DNA from: Paraburkholderia saeva
GTDB taxonomy: Bacteria; Pseudomonadota; Gammaproteobacteria; Burkholderiales; Burkholderiaceae
Length of the DNA: 64,000 bases
Assembly: GCF_907164555.1 (NCBI RefSeq)
Contig: NZ_CAJQZC010000003.1
Location: 620,001 to 684,000, forward strand
Direction: 5' to 3'
Shown: positions 9,395 to 16,577 of the stretch, in pieces
Layout of the letters: each line of letters starts with the position of its first letter
Numbering within the stretch: position 1 is the first letter of the stretch
The notes under the pieces: model-generated
Told to the model about the DNA's origin: nothing
The model's database searches: none
What the model saw: the letters and a program-made list of their open reading frames with translations, nothing else
Program-made: the position numbers and the translations under genes

Positions 9395-10429
9395 TCAACC
9401 GGCGAGCCGCGCGCTTTTGTCATTACTCACGGCGCGCAATGGACCCACGCCGGATGGGTTCGCGCGTGAGCGGTGAGCCGGAACGCCGTCGGCGAACGGA
9501 TGCACCACATGCGCGACGGGCTGTATCGCATGACGTCCCAGCCATTCCCGGTAACCTTGCACGACGAACCCGCCGTTGCGTTCGTGATAGTCCGCACGCC
9601 GCGCGAGATACACCGATCGCAGCGCAAACCACGGCACGTGCGGCAGATCGTGATGCACCGCGTGATAGTTGTTGTTCAGATAAAGAAGCCGCCAGAAGAA
9701 TGCAGCCTCATTGATCACCGACCGATGCTCACCAGTCCCGGAAGTGCGATGTTCATGAAACGAACGCACCGAGCCGATAGACAGCGACGCATAGCCGACG
9801 CCACCAATAAAAACCCACGCTGGCAGCCCGCATGACACGTCCAGCCAGTACGTCAGCGCAGCGAGCGCGATGAAATGCACGAGCCAGGCGGGAACGTCGC
9901 GCAAATCGCCACCGGCCATCCTGCGAAACGCTTCCACAACCGTTGCCGCGATTGAAAACGCGGGTCCCAGCAGAAGGCGTCCGATAAACGTGTTGCGTAC
10001 CGTGAGCAGCGCGCGCATCAATGCCCCGGTCCGTTGCCACGTTTGATGCGTAACGAAATAGCTCTCCGGGTCGAACGACGGATGCGTCAGATGCGGATCG
10101 ACATGATGCTGAAGATGCAGGTCGCGATAGATGCCATACGGAAACCAGACCGCCAGCGGTGCAAAACCGAGCAGCCCATTGAAGAAGCGTGAGCGCGTCG
10201 GATGACCGTGCATCAGTTCGTGCTGAAGCGACATGTACCACGCGCCGAGAAACGCGAGCAGAAGTGCTGCAACAGGCACGCCGAGCGCGCGCACGTGTGT
10301 CGCGACGCCAAACCAGGATGCGTAGATCGTCGCGATCAATACCCACGTGGGCCATTCGGTGCGCCACGTCAGCGTGGTGGCGAGGCGCGCAAGGTTGCGG
10401 CGCTGGGTGTCGTCGAGATAGGTCGCCAC
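9395..10429 (-). CDS. Membrane fatty acid desaturase family protein
   Basis: A 344-residue integral-membrane diiron protein. The three histidine boxes are present: HELMHGH at 70-76, HLQHH at 105-109 and HAVHH near 258, and several hydrophobic segments separate them. Family members introduce double bonds or hydroxylate acyl or carotenoid chains in the inner membrane. The short first box and the NNNYHAVHHDLPHVPW segment fit the soluble-acyl or ornithine-lipid-like branch of PF00487 rather than delta-9 acyl-CoA desaturases; the substrate is not decidable. Translation starts at a GTG (10429). It follows cdh on the same strand after a 175-bp gap and ends 18 bp before the PhnD-like gene begins. Confidence 0.85.
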   Translation of the reverse strand: MATYLDDTQRRNLARLATTLTWRTEWPTWVLIATIYASWFGVATHVRALGVPVAALLLAFLGAWYMSLQHELMHGHPTRSRFFNGLLGFAPLAVWFPYGIYRDLHLQHHVDPHLTHPSFDPESYFVTHQTWQRTGALMRALLTVRNTFIGRLLLGPAFSIAATVVEAFRRMAGGDLRDVPAWLVHFIALAALTYWLDVSCGLPAWVFIGGVGYASLSIGSVRSFHEHRTSGTGEHRSVINEAAFFWRLLYLNNNYHAVHHDLPHVPWFALRSVYLARRADYHERNGGFVVQGYREWLGRHAIQPVAHVVHPFADGVPAHRSRANPSGVGPLRAVSNDKSARLAG

Positions 10430-10604
10430 AGGCTCACTCGCGTCGTTATGAAAGGCTGTCGATACGGCGCGACGCGGTCAGGCGGCACGTCCGTTAAAGC
10501 CGATCGTAATGGCGCACGTCTCGCCGCAGAACCAATTTCTCGCGGAAAGCATGTGCTGAAAAACGGAAAAGGGCGTTGCAGCGGAACGAGGTGCGTATGA
10601 GCGG

Positions 10605-11354
10605 TCAGCTTTTTCGTGCGACCTTGCACGCGTGATCCATCAGCGGCTCCGCTGAACCGCTACCGTCGTCGAGATCGAGGCTGCTGTTGACGATCAACCA
10701 GCCGTCGCTTGCGGCGGAAGCGCCTGCACCGGTCACAAGGATGGTCTGCGATGCCATCGTCGTGCCTTTCGGCAGTTCGCGCGCAACAACCCTGAACGGA
10801 TCGTCGGCTCCCTCAATCGAAGTGACACGCATGACGCGGTAGCGGTTTCCGTCGATCGTGTCCCAGTGCCATTTGCCGGGCGTGTTGCCGCGATGCCGCG
10901 CGAGCTTTTCGATTACGTCGTTGCGCATGCAGTCGATATGGATGTGCAGCTGCGACTGCGAACGGCGATACGGAGAGTTGATTTCCAGCCCGAGTTGTTC
11001 GTCGCCCAGATCCTGCCTGACGGCTTTTTGAACGTAGGTGCGGGCGCCCCACGCTTCGGACCAGTATGGCGGCGCGTCGTCGGCAAGAATCTGCGGACTT
11101 TCGATTCCCATCACGCGCTCAGTGGGAATCAGCAGATACTGCGACGCGCCGTTGATGTCCTTGAGAATCGCGTAATGCGCCTTCAGATCGACGCGGGTAC
11201 AGAAGCCGGGTGTGCCCGACGACTGCATCGACATCACGCACTGGCCGTCTACGATATGCCACAGCGCATTCGGGTCAGCCGCGGCGAGTGTCGCGCAGCC
11301 GCTGCCGGTCGCGGCCAGCACCACGCTGAAGAAAGTGTAGAGCGCGAGGCGCAT
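10605..11354 (-). CDS. cdh: CDP-diacylglycerol diphosphatase
   Basis: A 249-residue exported protein of the CDP-diacylglycerol pyrophosphatase family, which splits CDP-diacylglycerol into CMP and phosphatidate. The N-terminus is a signal sequence, and a Cys at position 20 in the context ATGSGC looks like a lipobox, so it may be a lipoprotein. The core has WHIVDGQC, GIESPQIL and the HIT-like catalytic segment SQLHIHIDC (135-143). Length matches E. coli Cdh. It begins only 6 bp after the GntR gene, with its ribosome binding site inside the end of that gene, so the two are probably cotranscribed and translationally coupled. Confidence 0.9.
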   Translation of the reverse strand: MRLALYTFFSVVLAATGSGCATLAAADPNALWHIVDGQCVMSMQSSGTPGFCTRVDLKAHYAILKDINGASQYLLIPTERVMGIESPQILADDAPPYWSEAWGARTYVQKAVRQDLGDEQLGLEINSPYRRSQSQLHIHIDCMRNDVIEKLARHRGNTPGKWHWDTIDGNRYRVMRVTSIEGADDPFRVVARELPKGTTMASQTILVTGAGASAASDGWLIVNSSLDLDDGSGSAEPLMDHACKVARKS

Positions 11355-11360
11355 CGGACG

Positions 11361-12125
11361 TCAATTCCCTTCAGTTGTGGGGCGCGGCTGCGCAGCATGC
11401 CGTTCGTAAAGTGCCCGTACGTATGTCAGATGCTGCTCGGCGGCGCTGCGCGCCTTCTGCGGTTCGCGTGCAATGATCGCGTCGTAGATGGCCTGATGCT
11501 GGTCGAGGAGCTGCTGTTCCATCGCATCGTCGTAGTCGATGAGCCGGTGCGATTGACGCATCGATTCGCGGATCAGCGTGTGGATGCCGTGCATCACGTG
11601 TGCGAGTGCGACGTTGTGCGTCGAGTCGGCGATTGCAAGATGAAACGCGGCGTCGAGATCGGCGAGATGCGTCCGGTCGGATGACAGCGCGCAGGCTTTT
11701 AGCGCTTCGAAGGCGGTACTGATTGCGGCGAGATCTTCGGGTGTCGCGCGTTCGGTCGCATAGACGGTTGCGATCGATTCGAGGCCCTGCCTGAGCTCAA
11801 GGATGTCGGAGCGCGTGCGCGCGTTCTGCAGCAGCAGTTCAGCGAGCGGCTTTGAAATCACCGCGGCCGTTATGTCGACCACCACAAAGCCGCCGCGTCC
11901 GGTCATTTCGATGTAACCGTCGGCTTCGAGCCGGATCAGCGCTTCGCGCAGTGAAGGGCGCGATACGCCGAGTTGCGCCGCGAGATCGCGTTCGGCAGGC
12001 AGACGGTCGCCCGGGCGCAGCGCGCCTTCCGAGATCAGCGCCTTGATCTGGTCCGACACGACGTCGGAGAGGCGCTTGCGGGTGAACGTCGGAATCGGGC
12101 GAAATTGCATGGTTTCGGTAGACAT
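11361..12125 (-). CDS. GntR/FadR-type transcriptional regulator
   Basis: A 254-residue regulator. The winged helix-turn-helix spans about residues 12-80, with GALRPGDRLPAERDLAAQLG and SRPSLREALIRLEADGYIE, the FadR-subfamily signature. The C-terminal FCD helical domain has LELRQGLESIATVYA and the metal-site residues in DLDAAFHLAIADSTHN. Such proteins usually sense carboxylic acids with a bound metal. It lies between the amidase gene and cdh on the same strand, so either could be a target. I chose ATG 12125; an upstream GTG at 12164 adds 13 residues but has no binding site. An inverted repeat in the 5' region (12214-12231) is a candidate operator. Confidence 0.88.
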   Translation of the reverse strand: MSTETMQFRPIPTFTRKRLSDVVSDQIKALISEGALRPGDRLPAERDLAAQLGVSRPSLREALIRLEADGYIEMTGRGGFVVVDITAAVISKPLAELLLQNARTRSDILELRQGLESIATVYATERATPEDLAAISTAFEALKACALSSDRTHLADLDAAFHLAIADSTHNVALAHVMHGIHTLIRESMRQSHRLIDYDDAMEQQLLDQHQAIYDAIIAREPQKARSAAEQHLTYVRALYERHAAQPRPTTEGN

Positions 12126-12213
12126 GGCGACAGGCGGCACTCCGGCCCGCATCGCGCTATTCACGCGGGGCGGGACCGCTGTAGCCGGAACGCAGCGATT
12201 ATAGCGTCCACAT

Positions 12214-12231
12214 GTGAACGCCCGGGTTCAC
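12214..12231. promoter_or_regulatory. Inverted repeat GTGAAC-N6-GTTCAC upstream of the GntR gene
   Basis: Two perfect 6-bp arms flank a 6-bp GC spacer, 10 bp beyond the amidase stop codon and about 90 bp before the GntR start. It has no T tract, so it suits an operator better than a terminator. Autoregulation by the adjacent GntR protein is an inference. Confidence 0.4.
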
Positions 12232-12240
12232 GCCGTGCGG

Positions 12241-13695
12241 CTATAACGTAGGTGCCGCGAGGGGTCCCAGCAGCTGTTCGAGCGCGATGCCGATGGCAAG
12301 CAGCCGCCGGTCGCTGCCGGTCGGGCCATCCAGTTCGAGGCCGACGGGACGACCGTCGCCTGTCATGCCCGCGGGCAGGGACAGGCCCGGGATGCCTGCG
12401 TTGCTGGCCGGATCGGTATTGCGCAGGAACGCGGCCATTTCATCGAGCGCTTCGCCGCCGTCGATCGTCACCGTCGAGGAGCCGTTGATGTCGTCGATGG
12501 GCACGGCTGCGAGAATCGTGGTGGGAAAGAGCAGGGCATCGATCTGCTGTGTGCTGAACGTTGTGTCGTACAACTGCTGAAGCTGCGGGCGCCACGTGTT
12601 CATCGCCGCGTCGTATTGACCGGCGAACACGTCGGCGATGATCGCGTCGTACGCGCTGCGCACGTCCGGGCATGCAATGCGCGCGGCGATATCCACCACG
12701 GTCCTGACGGGCGCGTGGTTGGTGACGAGCCACGCCGGGACGTCGTCGACGGGTTCGTGCAGCGCGACGGGCGAACTGATCCTGTCGTTCAGTTCGAGCA
12801 GATCGGGCATCGCGACTTCAACGAAGACCACGCCCGCGGCCGCGAGACGCTTCACGGCGCCACGCGCGACGCTTTCTAGCGCGCGTTCCAGGCCTGCCCA
12901 GAGCGGCGCGGGCAGGCCGATGCGCAGGCCCGCGAGCGAGACGGCGGGCAACGTGGAGTCGCCCGTGATGACGCCGTCGAGCAACGCGATATCAGCGACG
13001 GTGCGTGCCATCGGACCAACCGTGTCGCGCGTGCGGCTGATCGGCACGACCGCGAGTGTGTCGTGATAGCGGCGCGCGGCGCCGCCGTTACCCACCGAAG
13101 GACGAAAGCCCGCCGTGCCGGTAAGCGCAGCCGGAATACGCGTTGAGCCGCCGGTGTCGGTGCCGAGGCCGGCGGGCGCGATCCGTGCGGCGACGGCGAC
13201 TGCGGTGCCGCCCGATGAGCCGCCAGGAATCAGCGATGGATCGTACGGATTGCGCACGGGTCCCGCGTGCGACGCCAGATTCGTGCTGGTGATGCCGAAC
13301 GCCAGTTCGTGCATGTTGGCCTTGCCAAGCACAATGGCGCCAGCGTCGATGAGCCGCTGTACGGAAGGCGCGTTGGTGGACGGCACGAAATTCTCGAGCG
13401 CAGGTGTGGCCGCCGATGTCTGCAACCCCACCGTGTTGATGTTGTCCTTGATGACGACCGGCAGGCCGGCAAGCGGCAGGCGGGTTCTTTCGGCGGTGGA
13501 CAGCGCATCGATACGTCTTGCGGCGTCGAGCGCGCCATCCATGTTGAGTGCCGTCAGCGCGTTCAGCGTCGACAGGGCGGCCGCGCGGGCCAGCAGCGTC
13601 GCGATGTAGTCGGTGGCGGCGATGCGTCCCTGCTGGATGGCGGCGACGGCCTCAGTAGCCGTCAGCGCGAGTTGTTCATCGACCGTCCATGTCAT
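12241..13695 (-). CDS. Amidase-signature hydrolase (indoleacetamide hydrolase-like)
   Basis: A 484-residue cytosolic amidase. The Ser-cisSer-Lys triad is clear: Lys83 in GLPVVIKDN, the Ser pair in PGGSSGG (157-163), and the nucleophile Ser184 in GTDTGGSTRIPAA. These enzymes hydrolyse amides to acid plus ammonia. Full-length similarity, including NTVGLQTSAATPALENFVP near the N-terminus, is to proteins annotated as indole-3-acetamide hydrolase (IaaH), which would yield auxin. No tryptophan monooxygenase gene is nearby, so the natural substrate is open. A start at 13695 gives a compact MTWTVDEQLAL N-terminus. It sits between the ferritin-like gene and the GntR gene, all on the minus strand. Confidence 0.9.
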   Translation of the reverse strand: MTWTVDEQLALTATEAVAAIQQGRIAATDYIATLLARAAALSTLNALTALNMDGALDAARRIDALSTAERTRLPLAGLPVVIKDNINTVGLQTSAATPALENFVPSTNAPSVQRLIDAGAIVLGKANMHELAFGITSTNLASHAGPVRNPYDPSLIPGGSSGGTAVAVAARIAPAGLGTDTGGSTRIPAALTGTAGFRPSVGNGGAARRYHDTLAVVPISRTRDTVGPMARTVADIALLDGVITGDSTLPAVSLAGLRIGLPAPLWAGLERALESVARGAVKRLAAAGVVFVEVAMPDLLELNDRISSPVALHEPVDDVPAWLVTNHAPVRTVVDIAARIACPDVRSAYDAIIADVFAGQYDAAMNTWRPQLQQLYDTTFSTQQIDALLFPTTILAAVPIDDINGSSTVTIDGGEALDEMAAFLRNTDPASNAGIPGLSLPAGMTGDGRPVGLELDGPTGSDRRLLAIGIALEQLLGPLAAPTL

Positions 13696-13759
13696 GCTGT
13701 CTCCAGAGATGTGGCGGCGCTCGCCGCTCGCCGTGCCGGGTGGCGGCCGCCCTGTGTCG

Positions 13760-14653
13760 TTACTTCAGGAAGCGCAACGCGAGGCGCGCGAGGCACGGTA
13801 CGAGCGTGGGCCGCACCAGCCGGGCGTCGTAGCCGGCCATGCGCCGTTCGTTTTCGGCAAGGCACAACTCGACAAGTTCGCGCGTGGTCAGCTTTTTGCC
13901 GAGCGTGCGACCGTTAGACGCCAGAAAATTCGAATCGTGCGCCACGCCGTTCGCGTCGATGCCTTTCGCGATCGCCACGCGATCCCACACGAGCTTGAAC
14001 CAGATCGCCCCGACGCGCACCGAATGCCATGGCCTGCGCCACCATGGCATCGTGCGGCGGTGCCACGCCACCCAGTTCATGAAGAAGAGGATATGCCGCG
14101 CTTCTTCCTGGATGACCGGCTCGAACGTTTCGACGAGTGACTCGGGGAAATAGCCCGACAGCTGCGCCGAACGAAAGAGGCCAAACGCGAAGAAGCTGTC
14201 GATGCACTCGCTGTAGCCGGTGAACATCCATGCCCATTCGGCATCGCGCGGCGCGGGATAGTCGGGTTCGGGCGCGAGTTCGATGCCGTAGGCCGCAACC
14301 AGCTTCGACAGCACGACCTTGTGGCGCGCTTCCTCGGCGGCGTCCATTTCGATCGCTTCGCGCAGCAGCGGATCGCTCAGTTGCGCAGCATAGGTGGCGA
14401 CGCGGATCGAGGCGCGCCCTTCGGTTTGAACGGCGATATCCCAGATGGGAAGCGAAACGAGCCGGTGAAGCGCGTCGGGCGGAAGGGGCGGCCAGTCGAG
14501 GACCGCTGGCCGGTAGGGATTGTGTGTCTCCAGCAGCATGCGGCAGAACATCTGCTTGTGTGCCTCGGAGCCGATCCTGACATGTGTCGGGTCAAGGAAG
14601 GTCCAGTGGCGCAGGGCGTGATCTTCGGCAGCATCTGTCAGGGTGTCGGACAT
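13760..14653 (-). CDS. Diiron ferritin-like four-helix protein
   Basis: A 297-residue protein with two copies of the diiron motif EEARH, at about 107-111 and 183-187, each preceded 30-35 residues earlier by another Glu (TEGR near 78 and SEC near 149). This Glu...ExxH arrangement is that of ferritin-like oxygenases and N-hydroxylases. Trp-rich segments such as MPWWRRPWHS suggest association with a membrane surface or a hydrophobic substrate. No exact family function is recognised. It precedes the amidase gene by 64 bp on the same strand, so the pair may be one transcript; any joint pathway is speculative. Confidence 0.75.
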   Translation of the reverse strand: MSDTLTDAAEDHALRHWTFLDPTHVRIGSEAHKQMFCRMLLETHNPYRPAVLDWPPLPPDALHRLVSLPIWDIAVQTEGRASIRVATYAAQLSDPLLREAIEMDAAEEARHKVVLSKLVAAYGIELAPEPDYPAPRDAEWAWMFTGYSECIDSFFAFGLFRSAQLSGYFPESLVETFEPVIQEEARHILFFMNWVAWHRRTMPWWRRPWHSVRVGAIWFKLVWDRVAIAKGIDANGVAHDSNFLASNGRTLGKKLTTRELVELCLAENERRMAGYDARLVRPTLVPCLARLALRFLK

Positions 14654-14758
14654 GGCGGCGAGGCGGGCAGACGGACATGGCGCTTATTCTGTCACAACGC
14701 CCGAAAACGCGGGTCGAAGCGACCCGTGGCCGCTGGCCCGCATGCCCCTCGCTGACTT

Positions 14759-14974
14759 TTACCGGTGCGAGTCGATCCACAGGCGTCCCCACCGGAACGC
14801 GTAGGCGAGTGCGTGTTCCTCGTCGAAAAAGTAGTCGAGGGCATCGAACGACCAGGCATGACTGGGTGTCGCCGTGGCTTTCTCGATGGTCAGGTTGGCG
14901 GCGAAGAGGCCGTTGGGGAGGCGCTGTGCTGCCGTCGCAACCTCGTAGCCTTTGTAGTGAATGAGTCGGTTCAT
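14759..14974 (-). CDS. Small conserved-looking hypothetical protein
   Basis: A 71-residue protein beginning MNRLIHYKGYEVATAAQ and ending with an aromatic, acidic stretch (FDALDYFFDEEHALAYAFRW). The pattern resembles small Burkholderia proteins of unknown function with an alternating beta core and one C-terminal helix. I placed the start at ATG 14974, although the frame is open to 15103 and no strong ribosome binding site decides it. It lies 105 bp upstream of the ferritin-like gene on the same strand. No function is proposed. Confidence 0.6.
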   Translation of the reverse strand: MNRLIHYKGYEVATAAQRLPNGLFAANLTIEKATATPSHAWSFDALDYFFDEEHALAYAFRWGRLWIDSHR

Positions 14975-15328
14975 GGTCTTGCCGGTGATCGTGCCCGCTT
15001 GCGTCTTCAGCTCACGCGAAGTGCGACGATCGATCATTGGGCGGGCAGGGACAAGCGTAGGCCGTGCCGCGTAGCGAGTGAACCAATCTTTCGTCGCAAG
15101 CAAATCAGGGGTGGCCTCGAACGGTCATCGGTGATCGGGATGTGGCGGTGTCGTATGCGCGTGATCACACTATGCTGCGCGCATGCGCCCTCCGTATGTT
15201 GCGTGGCATACGCATAGCCCGGCGAGCGGCCCGCCTTATGTGTGATAGCACACGCTGTGCCAGCGAGGGCCGGCGGCCCGGGAAGACGCCCGGCGCGGCG
15301 TCGTAAACCCCGCGCGGGCCGGTTCGGG

Positions 15329-16003
15329 TCAGTTGGCAAGCGACAGCACGTTAGCGGCGCGCAGGGGCCTTGCCGCAGCGTTTTCCTGCTCGTCGAGCGG
15401 TGCGGGTGCCGAGGGTCGTCGTGCGCCGAACGCCAGTGCGAACGTTGCCGCCTGAGTGCCCACGGTCGCGAGCTGTTCAGCGGCCTTCGGATCGGAGCAG
15501 GTGTCTTCCGTCTCGAAGCGGGTTTCGAGCGTATTGATGCCGGCGCCAAGGGGCGTCGGCCAGCCGCGCAATGCGTGGATGATCGAGCGCAGCGAACCCA
15601 GCACCGACCCGGTCGCCTGCCAGCCGTAGGCGGTGACGATGCACCCGACCGCGCGGCCATCCAGGTAAGGACGTTCGTCAGTGCGCAGCGCTTCTAGCGT
15701 ATCGAGGGCGTTCTTGACGAGCCCGGAGACGCCGCCGTGATAGCCCGGCGTCGCGATGATGACGGCATCGGCCTCGCGCACGGCCTCGATCAGTTCGCGC
15801 TGCTCGCGGGTTAGCGTGGCGCTTTCCGGCGCGTAGTGCGGCAGGCTGTGCAGAAACGCCCCGCCGAACAGATGCGTACGCGCACCGGCGCTTTCAGCGC
15901 CAGAAAGCGCGATGCGCAGGGCACGTTCGGTCGACGATCCAGCGCGCGTCGTGCCCCCGATACCGACGATGAGAGGCCCCCGGGTGTGATTGAAGCGGGT
16001 CAA
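15329..16003 (-). CDS. NADPH-dependent FMN reductase family protein
   Basis: A 224-residue flavodoxin-like protein. The phosphate loop is GTTRAGSSTERALR near residues 17-30, and the FMN-contacting motif is PGYHGGVSGLVKNALD around 86-101. The family (PF03358) supplies reduced FMN to two-component monooxygenases or acts as a quinone or azo reductase. No partner monooxygenase is adjacent. A TTG at 16003 is the best start, because AAGGAG lies seven bases upstream and the predicted protein begins just before the first beta strand. The C-terminal 40 residues are Ala/Pro-rich and vary in the family. Confidence 0.88.
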   Translation of the reverse strand: MTRFNHTRGPLIVGIGGTTRAGSSTERALRIALSGAESAGARTHLFGGAFLHSLPHYAPESATLTREQRELIEAVREADAVIIATPGYHGGVSGLVKNALDTLEALRTDERPYLDGRAVGCIVTAYGWQATGSVLGSLRSIIHALRGWPTPLGAGINTLETRFETEDTCSDPKAAEQLATVGTQAATFALAFGARRPSAPAPLDEQENAAARPLRAANVLSLAN

Positions 16004-16217
16004 TGCGGTGCTCCTTGCGTTGCGGCTGCATGCGCTGCACGGCGGGCTGCGCGTGCAGGCCGGACAAGCCCGACTGATCCGCCATGTTAGTGATCCTGGG
16101 CGTTACTGCGAACGTGTTTTTTATGCTAACGATATACGCGAGGCACCCTGCGTCGCGCTGCACCACGTCGCATTTCGCACCGTATCGCGTGGCGATATGG
16201 ATATACGAAACCGTTCG

Positions 16218-16246
16218 TTGGCGGGCGTTCCGCGCGAAGGTACGAT
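16218..16246 (+). promoter_or_regulatory. Sigma70-like promoter ahead of an orphan terminator
   Basis: TTGGCG (16218-16223) and TACGAT (16241-16246) are separated by exactly 17 bp. Transcription would start near 16253 and run into the terminator at 16288-16322, giving a transcript of about 70 nt. The rest of the interval 16004-16577 shows no gene. A 13-codon frame (16262-16303) opens inside the transcript but has no ribosome binding site. Confidence 0.4.
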
Positions 16247-16287
16247 CAATCCGTCTCCTCTATGACACCTCCTTTGACATGGGACTC

Positions 16288-16322
16288 GCCCCTCCACCGG
16301 TAACGGTGCAGGGGCCTTTTTT
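16288..16322 (+). terminator. Strong Rho-independent terminator with no gene in front of it
   Basis: The arms GCCCCT (16288-16293) and AGGGGC (16310-16315), plus CACCG and CGGTG inside them, pair around a GTAA loop with one C-C mismatch. Six T residues follow (16317-16322). The T tract is only on the plus strand, where the nearest upstream gene faces away. It ends a small RNA or acts in the leader of the autotransporter gene 255 bp downstream. Confidence 0.85.
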
Positions 16323-16577
16323 ATTCGGAAAGGAACGGGTACGGGAATCGAACGGCTGGACGGTTTTATCGGCAACATGAGGCGCACCGCTGCCACCCGC
16401 TACGGCGGTTCGCCTTTCGGCATTCCTATGTCTATTATTGGCCAATACGCCGGTACGAGTCGCCGGCCAGAACTATCCAGTGACATGGCAGCAACGTCGC
16501 GACCGGCGCATATGTATCGCTGGTTGTCGCGATCCGGAACAGCGAACGGGTTTCCATGCCGTATAAGGGAGGGGCGC

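Noticed and set aside
16262..16303. 13-codon leader peptide inside the orphan transcript
   Set aside because: It ends in the terminator loop, which is suggestive of attenuation, but it lacks a Shine-Dalgarno and a run of regulatory codons.
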